The notes below the pieces were generated by a model. It was not told where the DNA came from. It searched no databases and saw only the letters and a program-made list of their open reading frames with translations. From Parvularia atlantis (lineage: Eukaryota; Opisthokonta; Rotosphaerida): a DNA stretch of 64,000 bases. Where the stretch lies: NCBI GenBank assembly GCA_943704415.1, contig CALSCO010000306.1, positions 1-64,000 on the forward strand, given 5' to 3'. A program made the translations under genes and the position numbers. Below, one piece after another: positions 11,127-22,616 of this stretch; the stretch's first letter is position 1; each line of letters opens with the position of its first letter.

Positions 11127-11949
11127 ATGGATGCGGTTCTCGGTCACGTGGCCGTCTCGGGTGCGTCAGGATGCGCCGTTCGCGCTCGCGCCAGCCGGCA
11201 ACTGACCGCCGGCAGCCACGGCCGGCGCCGTGTACGGCTTTGTCGGCTCGGTGTGGCTCGAGCGGCCGTGGCCGGCGTTTGTGGCGCGCGGCGCGGCGCG
11301 GTTCGGCGCGCTTGGCACGGTCTTCTTCGGTGTGCCGGCCGCATGACGCGCAAGCGCAGCGCGGGCTGAACTGCACGGGCGCGGCAGGCGCGCGCGCGGC
11401 GCTTGAGCAGACGCACCCGCCGCAGACGCAGCTGCAGGACTACCTGCACTCGGCGCTGGCCGGCGCAGCCACGGGCTACCTCGCCGCGGGCTTCCAGAGT
11501 GCGCTCGCCCTCGCGTCGGGCGCTGGCCGCGCTCACCGCCCGCGCTAGCACGGCATCCCATGCGCGCCGCACAGGGTGCCGCGCTGTTTGCCGGGGTCGC
11601 CGTCGCCGGGCACGTCGCCACGCATGCGCTCAACGAGTGGCGACTGCAGGTCATTCTGCGTGGCATGCGGGCATTTGAGCAGCCATCACTGCCGCCGCCG
11701 CCGCCGTCGCCCGCATCCGCGCCAGCCCAGGACGTCGCCGCCGCAGGGAGCGCCGGTACGCCGTGGTACGTCAAGTGGCTGCCCGTGCGTCCGGTGGAGG
11801 AGGCCGAATACCAGCAGCTGCTGAACGCGCGGGTGCGTCGGCCCGCTGCCGCCGCGTTCTCGTTGACACAGTGCGCGAAGGTCAAGGTGGCCGAGCAGGA
11901 GCTGCGCCGGGAGGAGCGGCGCGCCCGCGAGGGCGGGCCGCAGCGGTGA
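11127..11949 (+). CDS. Small Gly/Ala-rich membrane protein, possible Tim17/Tim22/Tim23-family member
   Basis: The start is ATG 11127 (MDAVLGHVAVS); an intron at 11161-11215 leads to TAGAVYGFVGSVWLERPWPA. Further exons give RGAARFGALGTVFFG, LHSALAGAATGYLAAGF and GAALFAGVAVAGHVATHALNEWRLQ. Four short hydrophobic segments rich in Gly and Ala recall the Tim17/Tim22/Tim23 fold, for example the complex I subunit B14.7. The C-terminal 70 residues are hydrophilic: a proline run, YVKWLPVRPVEEAEYQQLLN, and a charged end (EQELRREERRAREGGPQR). The start lies only 33 bp past the VPS13 stop codon. The family assignment is a weak inference from helix composition; I do not recognise a specific orthologue. 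Stop at 11947-11949. Confidence 0.5.
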
Positions 11950-11996
11950 GCGCGCCGTGCGTGTGAGGATGTACAGCCAATTCTGTGATGTGTGCG

Positions 11997-13337
11997 TCAC
12001 TGCACGCCGAGCAGCCGCTTGTACACCTCGTAGATCGTGAACGTGATCGACGAGCTCGGCACGACCGACGCTAGGCGCGCCGGCAGACCGCGGTAGAAGC
12101 CGCGCCAGCCTGACAGAGCGCGCGCGCGCACGCATGAGCAGCGAGCGCGTTCGGGCGCGCACAGCATGAGTGCGGACCGTCCTCGCCGTAGATAGCCCGC
12201 GCAGTCGGAACAATGCCCGACAGGCGCAGGCTCGTGTCGGCGCCGCGCAGTGGCCCGCCGGCCGGAGTGGTCGTGCGGCGGTCGACGAGCGCGTCGGTCT
12301 GGATGCGCGTCTTGACGGCGTCGACCGGGATGGTCAGCACCGACGCCGCCACGCCCGCGCCCGCGCCCGCGACAAGGTGGTTGACGGCCTTGAGGTCTGT
12401 CTCGACCATGTCCGGGTACGCGCTGCGCATGATCTTTGTCTGCACGTGCTTGCTGTGCGGTCGCGACGTGAGCGGCTGAGTGTGGCAGGTCGGTGGGCGG
12501 TCGCACCCGAGCTCGTAGGTGGTGAAGTATGTCGCGGCAAAGGGCACGTCGCGCAGCAGCGTCACCGTGTACCCGCTCAGGAGCCCGCCCAGCAGGCCCT
12601 CGTCGCGCAGGATCTTGCGGAAGGCGTCGATCGTGCCTGCGCGCGCAGCCGGCCTGAGCAAACGGTCGGCGCGGCTCCACGGAGCGGCACAGACCCCTGT
12701 ACGGCCGCCGGTCGCTCGACGTGCGCAGCGCACCCTGCACCTCGAGTCGTTGCTTGACGACGTCGAACGGCGTCTTGACCGAGCTGCCAAAAAGGCGCGC
12801 GCCGGCGCCTAGGTGCGCCCGGTCAAGCTCGCGACGGCCCTGGCTCGCGCACGCGCGGACGCGCACCGGCGAGCAGCGGGATGATCGGCTCGAACGTGTC
12901 GCCTGTGCCGTCGCGCACTGAGAGCAGCGCGCGCTTGAACCACTCGTACAGCCCGAAGCTGCGGCGCGCGGTGGTCAGAGATCGGTCCGGGTGACACGGC
13001 GATGGCGATGGCGTGGTGCCGACCTCACGCCCGCCGCGGGCCCGATGTAAAGCAGGCGCGCAGGCAGGCCCTTGTAGAACCCGCGCACGCCCTCCTCACG
13101 CAGGATGGCCACGAACGCGTCGAGCACGCCCTTGTAGCGCCGCACGGCGTGCTCGGGCAGGGCGCCCTGGAACTGGAGGCGGGTCTTGATCGTGTCGACG
13201 GGGACCATGATCGCAGCGGCGGTCATGCGCGCGGTCGAGCCGGCCAGCGCCTGGCGGATCATGAGCGAGGGCGAGCCGGCGGCCGAGCCGAGCTCGTGCG
13301 GCGCCGCGGCGACGGGCGCGGCATCGCTGGCAGCCAT
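11997..13337 (-). CDS. Mitochondrial carrier family (SLC25) protein
   Basis: The protein has the three repeats of inner-membrane mitochondrial carriers, each with a PxDxxK-type motif: PVDTIKTRLQ (about 13190), PFDVVKQRLE (about 12760) and PVDAVKTRIQ (about 12320). Other blocks are RYKGVLDAFVAILREEGVRGFYKGLPARLL, LLSGYTVTLLRDVPFAATYFTTYE and, at the end, WRGFYRGLPARLASVVPSSSITFTIYEVYKRLLG. The start (MAASDAAPVAAAPHELG) is the first ATG before repeat 1. Introns interrupt it at about 13025-12970, 12860-12800, 12700-12640, 12505-12440 and 12180-12110. The substrate is unknown; amino acid, SAM or metal carriers share these motifs. It is divergently paired with the PKA gene across 163 bp holding a CRE and CCAAT boxes. 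Confidence 0.85.
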
Positions 13338-13500
13338 CGCGCCGTCCGATTGGGCGTGACGTCACAACCGCCGCAGCCAATCGGCGTACTTTTCCGTGCC
13401 GGCGAGGCCTCAACCGCGCTTTGCTCCGCTGCCCCTTCACGCGCCCGCCTCGCGCGCAGCCACCGTCCACCACACCGCACGCATACGCGCGCCGAGAGAC
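13338..13500. promoter_or_regulatory. Shared promoter with CRE and two CCAAT boxes (carrier / PKA)
   Basis: The 163 bp between the two divergent start codons contains ATTGG (13349-13353), the palindromic cAMP response element TGACGTCA (13357-13364) and CCAAT (13377-13381). In other eukaryotes these bind bZIP/CREB-ATF and NF-Y (HAP) factors. The same trio recurs at two other promoters in the window. Function here is inferred from the motif match. Confidence 0.55.
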
Positions 13501-15147
13501 ATGGGTAACGACCACTCGCACAGCCGCGCGGCCGGCGGCGCGACCATGTCGAAAAAGGATGGTGCGGGAAACGTCCTGCGCAGCACGACGGGAGACCGCT
13601 CAACGGCGCCGCCGCAGTCGCCCTCACCTTCGCCAAGAAGCCTGTCACGCTCGACGACTTTGAGCTCAAGCGGACGCTCGGTGCGCGGCGGCGGCGGGCG
13701 CGCGGGCGTGGCTTACGAGGCCGACGCGTGGCGCAGGCACCGGGTCGTTCGGGCGCGTGATGCTCGTGGTGCACAAGGCGACCGGCGCGCGGCTCGCGAT
13801 CAAAATCCTCAAGAAGGACAAAGTCGTCAAGGTGCTGCGGCCGCCGCACCCCCCGCGCGCCCCGACATGACACGCCCCGCACCCCGCTGCGCAGATGAAG
13901 CAGGTCGACCACACCAAGTACGAGAAGCAGATCCTCGACCAGATCAACTGCCCCTTTGTCGTCAACCTCGTCGGCTTCTTCCAGGACAAGAAGAACCTGT
14001 ACTTGGTGATGGAGTACGTGCCCGGCGGCGAGATGTTCTACCACCTTCGACGAGCCGGCCGGTGCGAGCGCGTGCTGGTCTGCTGCGCCGTTGACACACG
14101 CGCGCGCGCGCGTGCAGCTTCACCGACGAGGTCGCCAAGTTCTACGCAGCCGAGGTCGTGCTCGCGTGGGAGTACCTGCACGACCGGCACATCATCTACC
14201 GCGACCTCAAGCCCGAGAACCTGCTCATCAACTCGGACGGCCATCTCAAGGCGCGGCGCTGAGCCCCGCACGTGGGCCGGCTCACCCTCCGGCTGACGTG
14301 CGAGCGCGCAGGTCGCCGACTTTGGCTTTGCCAAGAAGGTGGAGGAGCGCACGTGGACGGTCTGCGGCACGCCCGAGTACCTCGCGCCCGAGATCATCCT
14401 GAGCCGAGGGTGCGCACGCTGCTCGCACTGCCGCCGCACGCGCATGCTCACGGAACCGGGCCGGGCGCAGCTACGGCAAGGCAGTAGACTGGTGGGCGCT
14501 CGGCGTGCTCATCTACGAGATGCTCGTTGGCTACCCGCCCTTCTTTGACGACGACCCCTACGAGATCTACGAGAAGATTGTCGCGTGCAAGGTGCGCCTG
14601 TCCAGCCGGGTGGGTCAAGCGTGCTCACCGCGCGGGCCGCGGGCGCAGGTCAAGTACCCGCCGTTCCTCAAGCCGGCCGCGCGGGACCTCATCTCCAACC
14701 TGCTGCAGGTCGACCTGAGGTGCGACGCCGGCCCGCGGGCTCTTGGGCAATCGGTACTCACGCGAGCGCACATCCGCAAAAACCAGCAAACGCTTTGGCA
14801 ACCTCAAGGACGGCGTGGAGGACATCAAGAAGCACAAGTGGTTTAGCGACATCGACTGGGCCGCGATGTCACAGGTGCGGGCTCGCGCGCGGCGCCTCGC
14901 TGTGCAGCTGCCTGAGCGTGGCACCGCCCGCCTCAGCTCAAAATCAAGCCGCCGTTTGTGCCCGTCGTAAGCGGCACGGACGACACGTCCAACTTCCAGA
15001 AGTACGACGAGGTACGCTCTCAACTGTCTGCTCGCGCGTTCTTGTGCAAGTGCTCACGCCGCACGCTTTGCGCAGGATCCCGACCTCAAAGCCGCGGCTA
15101 ACGACACGTCCGAGGACCCCTTTGCGGACAAGTTTGCCGACTGGTGA
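13501..15147 (+). CDS. cAMP-dependent protein kinase (PKA) catalytic subunit
   Basis: This AGC-family kinase is the effector of cAMP signalling. The start MGNDHS fits the N-myristoylation consensus (Gly2, Ser6). Exon 1 joins across an intron at about 13561-13616 to [22 protein letters not shown]. Then come the glycine loop [10 protein letters not shown], the lysine in [28 protein letters not shown], the catalytic loop [17 protein letters not shown], the activation loop [15 protein letters not shown] with its phosphorylatable Thr, and [22 protein letters not shown]. The C-terminal tail has [29 protein letters not shown] and an end FADKFADW, where animal PKA has FSEF. Around ten short introns have GTGCG donors. 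The AGC tail and lack of extra domains favour PKA over PKC, PKG or S6K. Confidence 0.95.
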
Positions 15148-15725
15148 CGCGCCGGGACGCCCTGGTGTTCATGCCGTCGATCGGCCGCTGCGCTCGCTTC
15201 TCCGCTGTCCTTGCCCTATGTGTCATAGCCTCCCCCTCCAATGCAAAGAGCGTCCAACTGACGCTGGCCATCTGGCATTTGATGCCGCGTCAGCGAAGCC
15301 CCGAGTGGAAGATTTTCGACAAAACTGTCCGTCCGTCCGGACCCGGGCCTTCAGGTTCAGAGTCAGCCAAACTCCTCACGGCAACATCTACGTTTTCGGC
15401 TGAGCGTTGCTCGCCAGTGCCGAGCAGCCCAGCAAAGCGACACGCGTCTTCCGAACGATCATTGCTGACCGCCGCTCATCCAAATCCACAATGGTTCAGA
15501 CTTTACGCGGTCGTGACCGTGACATGGACGCCAATGACGCTGGCAAGCCCCAAAATTGAAGCTCAACTGACTGGCTGAGGGTAAGCTCGAGCTACTTGGA
15601 CCTACTAATAGCCTCGCGGAACGCCTGTTCAACGGCACTAGGTGAGATTTCTGTGCCGGTCACTGTGTGTGTGTGTGTGTGTGTGAGAAGTCGGCAGATC
15701 GCAGCGCAAGTCACAGCGGCGCAGG
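15148..15725. other. Intergenic region without a supported gene, with a GT repeat
   Basis: This 578-bp stretch separates the 3' ends of the PKA gene and the GNAT gene. Its composition is less GC-extreme than the genes. It holds a (GT)n run at about 15664-15685 followed by GAGAAG. An open frame from about 15171 to 15578 could encode some 135 residues, but it matches no family I know, is not flanked by typical introns and lies where two 3' UTRs are expected, so I do not call it. Confidence 0.5.
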
Positions 15726-16304
15726 TCACAGCGAGGCACGCACAGCGGCCAGGTCCTTGCGGAAGAAGAGCGCCTCGCCCCACGACCGCCGCGCCTGCTT
15801 GAAGCGCTGGTAGCCGAGGCTCTCGAGCAGCCGCGCCGACGGGGCGCCGACGAGTGTCGTGGCCGTGAGCGTGCGGATGCCGAGCTGCCCGGCCGCGAAC
15901 TGCTCGACAAGCAGCGTGAGGCCGCGGGCGATGTCGAGGTGGCGCGCGCGCGCGGTGACGACAATGCTCGTGACGCTCGCGGTTTGCGTGCGCGCATCAG
16001 CCACCTCCGGGTCCTCGTCCTCCAAGTCGAGCGCGACCATGGCCACGACGCGGCTCATCGTCTTGGCGCCCGCCGAGGGCCCGCCCGCGGGCGCCGGCCC
16101 GGCGCCCGCTGCGCACGTCGCGGCCGCCCTATCGGCGCCCCACCCGTCCGTCTCGGCGACCCACATGAAGCGCGCGCCGCGATCGACCTGGCGGAACCAC
16201 TCGGGCAGGCGCTCGGCGTCCCAGCCGGCCTCCTGCCGCAGCGCGAGCAGCGCGGGCGCGTCACGTCGCTCGGCAGGCCGTGCGCTCCACTTCAGCATCA
16301 TCAT
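15726..16304 (-). CDS. GNAT-family N-acetyltransferase
   Basis: A single exon of 193 codons starts [28 protein letters not shown]. The N-terminal beta strand and helix, the motif-A-like stretch (VTSIVVTARARHLDIARGLTLLVEQFA, in the position of the acetyl-CoA pyrophosphate loop) and the C-terminal LLESLGYQRFKQARRSWGEALFFRKDL, with the LGY typical of GNAT motif B, support the family. The loop lacks a perfect RxxGxG/A. A low-complexity A/G/P insert occupies residues 65-85. The substrate (small molecule, antibiotic or peptide) is not predictable. Three ATG codons in a row at 16304, 16301 and 16298 make the start unusually clear, and the outermost overlaps the start codon of the divergent UBE3A-like gene. 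Confidence 0.72.
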   Translation of the reverse strand: MMMLKWSARPAERRDAPALLALRQEAGWDAERLPEWFRQVDRGARFMWVAETDGWGADRAAATCAAGAGPAPAGGPSAGAKTMSRVVAMVALDLEDEDPEVADARTQTASVTSIVVTARARHLDIARGLTLLVEQFAAGQLGIRTLTATTLVGAPSARLLESLGYQRFKQARRSWGEALFFRKDLAAVRASL

Positions 16305-19300
16305 GGCAACTGTCACCGATGAAGCTGTCGTGGTGCGCGCGTCGCATCCGCGTGCCACCGACGTGCCCCTGACGCGGCGCCGCGGCGGCCAGCTCGACCT
16401 GCGCCGCCTCGTCGACGCCTACTTCCGCCAGCTCGCGCATGGCTGCGGGCGCGCCGACTGCGCGACGCGGCTCTGCGCCGGGTCGATCGGGCCGCTGCCG
16501 GTCGAGACCTGCGCGGCGCTGAGCGTCAACCTGGCGGCGTCGTTCGGCGACCGCCTGCTGTGCCCGCACATGCCCGTGCCCGCGCGCACGACCTCACTGC
16601 TCGAGCGCAGCCTGCTCTGGTGGCGCCCGCGCCCGATGCAGCCCGCCCTCGCGACCTTCCTCGTGCGCCGTCCGGCCTAGGCGTGCGACGTGCGGCTCAC
16701 TCGCACTCGCGCACCCAGGCCAGCATGCTCACGACCGGGCCCTGGCGCTGGTTCCTTGGACACAACAGGCCTCGGCCGCAGCGCGTCCCGCCGCAGTCGC
16801 TGCCGCAGGCGATCGTGCACCGCGCGCTCGGTGCGCGGTCCCGTCTCGCGACTGCACAAGCGGCTCATGCAGCGTTTCGTGCGCAGTGGGTCGCCGGCAC
16901 AGCACTGTCAGCGAGTGGGCCTGTATTCTCGTGGGTCTCGGTGACTCTGACCAGCGCGTGGCTGACCGCGCACGACTGCTTGCGACGCTGGACAACACCG
17001 CGCTGCGCGGCGACCTGCTCGCGGCCGTGGCGGTGCGTCACGCTACTGGCGTGCGTCGAACCAAACGCTGCGCTCGCTGCAGGTATTTACCGACCTACGT
17101 GACGCGCCCGTCACGGCGCTGCTGCGGCACGTGGTCGAGCAGATGGACGGAGCCGTGCGCGCCGTGCTCACCTGGCTGCGCTGGCCGCCTGCCTCACTCG
17201 CCGCCGGCGCAGACCGTCACTGCGGCCAAGGAGCGCATGATTGCGGCGCTCATGCCCGACGTTGTGCTGGAGGGCCGTCTCGCCGAGCGCTGGAATGACG
17301 CGGTCAGGTTGTGCGCACTTCGCTGTACTCGCTTGTGGTGCTGACGGGCGCGCACAGGATGACGCTGCTGTTTCTGCTCATCGCCAACGACACCAGCACG
17401 GAGAGCCGCGAGGTCGCGTCGGCGCTAGCCGCCGTTGTGCAGCAGTGGCCGGCGCGCGTGCAGGCATGTCGATCGGTATTCTCACGCTGAGTCACTGACT
17501 CGGGCACAACGCGGCAGGCCGAGGCGGAGCAGCTGTGGGTGCACCTGGACACGCACGAGCTCGTGCTAGTGGTGTCGATGCTGCGTCGTGCGTGCGCCCG
17601 CTCTGTCTGTGAGCGCGACGTCGTGACCAGCGGGTGCAGGCGCATTCAAGGCGCGCTACAGCCCCTCGCGGCGTCTGGACAAGGGCGCCGTGGCGATCCT
17701 CGACACGCTCCAGCTGCTGCATCGCTGCAGCCGCGCGCTGCACGTCGATGCCACACTGTTCTACTCGGTGCGCGCGCGTGCGTCTCGCATTCAGCACGTG
17801 CTGCTGATGCGCCGACGCAGGAGTCTGTCAACCAGCACCTTGAGGCGCGCGCCGAGTACGACGCGTGGCAGCCCGTCCACGACGGCCGTGTGGCCCTGCG
17901 CTGCCCGGTGCTGTGGCGCGACACGCTGCCGCGGTCGACGTCTGTGCTTGTGCGTGCGCGTGCGCATTCACCGCTGTCCCGCCTGACGCGCAGGGCCCGC
18001 CGTGTAGGCGTACCCGTTCCTGTTGCGCGCCTCTGCCAAGGCGCAGATCGCGGCGCTGCAGAACCTTGAGGTGATGGCCAAGAACATGATGGGCATCATC
18101 TGCCTCGACCACTGGGCCTCGCGGCTGATCAAGCTGGTGGGCAGGCGGCCCTGCGTGTACACACGCTGACGGGCGCGGCCGCAGGTGGGCCACTCGTCGC
18201 CGTTGGCGCGGCGACTGTTCAACGAGAGCCGCTACGTGTGCTCGCCGTACCTCGTCCTAACCGTGTCGCGCGAGCGGCTCGTGCACGACACCATGCAGCA
18301 GGTGTGACGTGGCCGCGTCGAGCGTGTGCAGACGGCGACCCACGCGTTTCATTGCAGATGCGCCTCAAAGACATGAACTTGCGCAAGCCTTTGCGCGTGC
18401 GCTTCGTCGACGGCGGCGAGGAGGGCGTGGACCAGGGCGGTGTGCAGAAGGAGTTTTTCCCGCTCTTCTTTGCCCAGGCGCTGCACCCGCAGCACGGTGC
18501 GCGCGCGTGCGAATCGTCGCGTGGCGCAGCTGAGCCGACGGGCAGGGGTCATCACCGTGCACGATGAGTCGCGCCTGCTGTGGCCTGCTGTCGGCGCGTG
18601 CGACACGGCAGAGGACGCGGACGACGTCTTGGTCCTCGGCAAGGTGAGCGCAGTTGCGGCATGCGCGGCGTGGTCCTCACGCGCAGTGCTGCAGCTCCTG
18701 GGCGTGTGCGTGTACAACGGTGTGCAAGTCAACCTGCCGGTGCCGCTGGTCTTCTTCAAGCGGCTGCTGGACGAGGCACCGGAGCTGAGCGACCTGTCCG
18801 AGCTTGAGCCGGTGCGCGCTCGTGGGGCGTTTGCATGCGCCGCTTACAGCCCAGGGAACGCGCAGCAACTGGCTGCCGGCCTGACGCAGCTGCTCGAATT
18901 TGACGGCGACGTCGAGGGCACGTTCTGCCGCACGTTTGCGGTCGACGGCCTGGACTCGCTGAGCCCCGCGCGCGCTCTCGAGCTCGTGCCCGGCGGAGCC
19001 AATGTGCCGCTGACGAACGTGCGTGCGCGGACGTGGTGCACGCTTAGCGTGACGTCTACCTGGGCGTGCACCAGGCCAACCGCCACGAGTACGTTGACGC
19101 GTACGTCCGCCTCGTCATGCACACCCTGGCTGAGCCCGTGATGGAGCCGCTGAGCCGCGGGTTCTGGGCCGTCCTGGGTGAGTCGTACCTGCGCACGTGC
19201 ACCGCGGCCGAGCTGCGCCAGATCGTCTGCGGCAATCCGGCGCCGTTGGTGTGCCGGTTTGCAGGCGGGCATGTGGCGCTTGCTGACAAAACGGGCAGGA

Positions 19301-19732
19301 CGTGGATGAGCTGCGGGCCATCGTGCAGTACGACGACGGCTACAGCCCTGACCACCCGCTCATCCGCGCGTTCTGGAGGTGCGATGGCCGCGCCGGCGTC
19401 CACGATGCTGACATCAGAGGCCGCGCAGCATCGTACGCGAGATGGACCCGTCGACGCGCCGCCGCCTGCTGCGCTTCGTCACGGCGAGCGACCGCGTGCC
19501 GCTGCGCGGGATGCAGGCGCTCACGTTTGTGATCCAGGTGCGTGCGTGTGCGCTCCCGCGGGCAGCCTGCTGACACATCTCCGCACAGCGCAATGGGCCC
19601 GACTCGGAGCGCCTTCCGTCGGCGCAGACGTGCTTCGGCCGCTTACTCCTGCCCGAATACAGCAGCAAGCAGAAGCTAGAGGAGCGCCTGCTGACCGCGC
19701 TTCATCTAGGCTTTGGCTTTGGTCTTGCCTGA
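16303..19732 (+). CDS. UBE3A-like HECT E3 ubiquitin ligase with AZUL zinc finger
   Basis: The N-terminus carries an AZUL domain at about 16399-16570: [19 protein letters not shown], then spaced cysteines ([14 protein letters not shown]) and LLCPH, as in UBE3A, where it docks on the proteasome. A poorly conserved middle (about 16.7-18.2 kb) includes [16 protein letters not shown] and [19 protein letters not shown], just before the HECT domain. The HECT N-lobe has [20 protein letters not shown] and [15 protein letters not shown] (about 18429-18473), [24 protein letters not shown] and [14 protein letters not shown]. The C-lobe has the catalytic cysteine in [16 protein letters not shown] (codon 19631-19633) and ends [10 protein letters not shown]. 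About fifteen short introns are present. Only the ATG at 16303 precedes the AZUL domain in frame, so it is the likely start. Confidence 0.9.
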
Positions 19733-19761
19733 GCAGCACGTGTACAATACGGCACCCCTCG

Positions 19762-22616
19762 TCAGTGCTCGGTGTCCTTGCGTTTGCGCGCTGAGGTGCG
19801 GGTGGTGCGCGGAGCCGGCGAGGCGGCCGGTGTTGCGGCAGATGCCAGAGTGGCGGCGGGCACGGGCGCAGGCGTGACGGGAGCCGGCGTTGCGGCGGGT
19901 GCAGGCGTGGTGAGTGCAGGCGCAGCAGGTGCAGCGGGTGCATGCGCTGGCTTGTCAACAGGTGCGGGCGTGGGCGCAGGTGCCAAGGCCGGCGCAGGGA
20001 TCGTAACCGAGCTGGTGTCCATCAACGCGTCGTCGGCGGGCACGGCAGGCACGGGCGGCGCGGCGACGGGCAGCGGCTCGTACTCCACGGGCGGCTCGGG
20101 CAACGGTGGCAGCGACGCGAGCTTGGCGAGGAGCACGTCCACACCCGCCGGCAGCGACAGCGTGCGCTCAATCGCCTGGGCGCGATGCGACCGTGAGCAG
20201 CGCCTATGAGCGGTCAATGACACGCACCTTCTGCATTGCCTCGTCGACGTCGACGCCAAGGGGCCCGCGCGGGAAGCACTGCACGCGCACGTCGCCCCCT
20301 TGGCCGACGTAGATGTCGACGTTGACGAGGTGCGCGACCTTGTGTCGGCGTGAACACCAGCGAGGCAGCGCATACGTGCACGTACGGCAGGCGACTGCGT
20401 GTGCAGCGTGACGCGGCCAGGCGGCGCAGCAGTCCACTCGATGCTTTGAGCAGCGGGTAGCGCGGCGGCTTGCTGGCTTCCGAGCCTCGCGATCGACGCC
20501 ACCAGGTCGTTGAAGGCGATCTGCTGGCGCAGCAACTGTAATGCGGCCGGGCGTGAGCGGGCAGCGGCCGCCAGGGCAGTGGTGCGCACGTGGACGGCCT
20601 CGTACAGCTGCGCGATGTGCGAGAAGGGCACACGCTCGACGACCACGTGCGGCACGCCGCTCGACGTGTCTGGCGAGTACACCTGCGTGTGCCCACCGAC
20701 GCTCTCCTGGCCGGCCGTGCGCGTGTCAGTAAGGCGCGCTGCCGCAGCGCCTCCGTGCCGACACACGATCGTAAGCGCCCGCGACGGGTCTACCGCGGCG
20801 CTGTCGGCCCTGAGCAGCGTGCCTGCGAAGCGCGCGCGTCCGCTTGAGCCACGCATGCTGAGCATGCACCGCGCCGCGCACTCTGCAGCGAGCGGTCCCA
20901 CGCGTGCGACATGCCCGCCTTCGACGCGGATGCGAAAGGTCTGCGCTGCTGCGCGGCTGGCTTGTCTGCAATCATACAGCCGTCAGACGGGCACACCGTG
21001 GGGGCGCGCGGGGAGTGCGGCACCGTTCGCACTGTCCGGCCGCAGAGCGTTCAGGCGCTGCGCAACCGCCACGCCGACGGGCACAGGCGGGCTGAGGTGC
21101 AGCACAAACTGCACCGGCAGCGACAGGCCGCCCGCCGTCGCCGCGCGAAACCTGACGTCGGGCGGCAGCAGCGCCGGCCCGTGCACAGCACTCGCGTCGT
21201 CGGCTGCGGCCAGCGCAGAACCAGACGGCGCTGGCATGCCCGCAGCGGCGCTCGGCTCGACGCTGACAAACGCGGCGAAGCACGGCACCTGGCCGGCCGC
21301 AAAGGCGCGGGCGTCTGCAGCCGCAGACCGTGTCAGCCAGCGACGGGCGTCAGGGCGTAGCCGCCGTACCTGCCGCGATCTGCTTCAGCGCACACAGTGC
21401 CTGCTGTCGCGGCGTCCAGGCGTAGACGATGCTGTTGATGACGACGTGCTGCGCGCTCGCGGTGGGCACGCCGCAGCCGCGGTTAATACGCCGCGCCAGC
21501 GAGGCCTCGCGCGCCCTGTCGTACGAGTGTGAGAGCGCGTTTGCATCGCCTCGAGGGGTGCCCGCACCCGTCCAGCTCGGCGATGCGGACGATGTCGCCA
21601 ATGAGGCTGCTGAGCGCCGCCTGGACATGCGCCGGCTCGGTGCGCGCGCACGCTTGGTCGAGCGCGACGAGTCGCCGCAGCATCGCCGCCAGCCGCGGCA
21701 CGTCGTCGGTCCTGTGTTGCGCTGGTCAGACGCGCGCGGTCACCTTGATCGCCGTACAGCAGCAGGTGCAGCAGGTGCGGGTCGGCGCTCTCGGCGATCT
21801 GCAGTGGCGGGTCAGAGAGCGCACGAGCGCGTGGCGCGCAGGGCAGCACCTCAAGGTTGGCGAAGTTGGCCTGGACGGTCGCTGTGGCAATGCTCCCGTC
21901 GGCGCTGTAGATGACCTGCGTTGCCGTTCGCGTGAGCATGTGCGCATGCGCTGTGTGTGCGTGTGCGTGTGTGCGTGTGTGTGTGCATGTTTGCGCGCAC
22001 ATCAATCAGCACGACGACGCCCGACAGCGTGACCGTGCTCGTCGTCGGCTCGACGTACACCTGGAAGCTGGCGGACGATGAGCGCACGTTAGCGCGGGTC
22101 GGGAGAGCGATGATGCCGCCTCGCGCACCCGGCCGCGGTCGCCATCTGCTCCAGCACGGCCATGGACGTGCACGCCGCGGCGGCGCGCGCGTGCAGCGCC
22201 GAGTTTTTGAGCGTGGTGGCGGTGGCGGCGAGCACGCGCTTGACGGCCGAGTGCTCAGCGAGGGCCCTGGACGAGGCCTGCGCGCATCGGGCCGTGAGCC
22301 GCGCCGGGCAGCCACGGCAGACGCACGCGCAGCGCCTGGGCGAGCACGCGTGCCTGGCGCGGGTCGCTCTCGAGCAGCGTGCGGCGGTAGCCCTCGAGCA
22401 TGCGCCGGGCCGTGCACAGCTTGGCGTCCGCATCGGCCTCGAGCGGCGCGACGTTGAAGCGCGCGAGCGGGTGCGCTGCGCGGCCACCAATCGGCACGGG
22501 CTGCTGCACACCGGCGTCGTGGCCCACGCACCCAGCTGCGCCGGCGTCGCCGCGGGCGCGGGCACCGTCTTCCACGCGGCTTGGACGTCGGCGACGAGTT
22601 CTCTCAGCGCCGCCAT
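19762..22616 (-). CDS. MED1: Mediator complex subunit 1
   Basis: MED1 is a Mediator middle-module subunit contacted by activators. The call rests on the order of moderately conserved blocks rather than one strong signature. After a start at MAALRELVADVQAAW come TTLKNSALHARAAAACTSMAVLEQMATAAG, a beta-rich stretch with FQVYVEPTTSTVTLSGVVVLID, LPVQFVLHLSPPVPVGVAVAQRL (compare CFVLKLNPPLPV in animal MED1), then PFSHIAQLYE and LLRQQIAFNDLVAS (compare LIRHQVAYNTLIGS), and VNVDIYVGQGGDVRVQCFP. The C-terminus is an A/P/T-rich low-complexity tail of about 90 residues ending ARKRKDTEH. Several introns interrupt it; one near 21950-22000 holds a GT-rich tract. It lies tail-to-tail with the UBE3A-like gene, with 29 bp between stop codons. 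Confidence 0.68.

Noticed and set aside
15144-15578. Open frame of about 140 codons between PKA and the GNAT gene
   Set aside because: No recognisable domain, no splice signals, skewed composition, and it lies where two 3' UTRs converge. GC-rich DNA gives such frames by chance.
15664-15685. GT repeats as regulatory Z-DNA elements
   Set aside because: GT/CA runs occur in several introns and 3' regions with no consistent position, which fits slippage.
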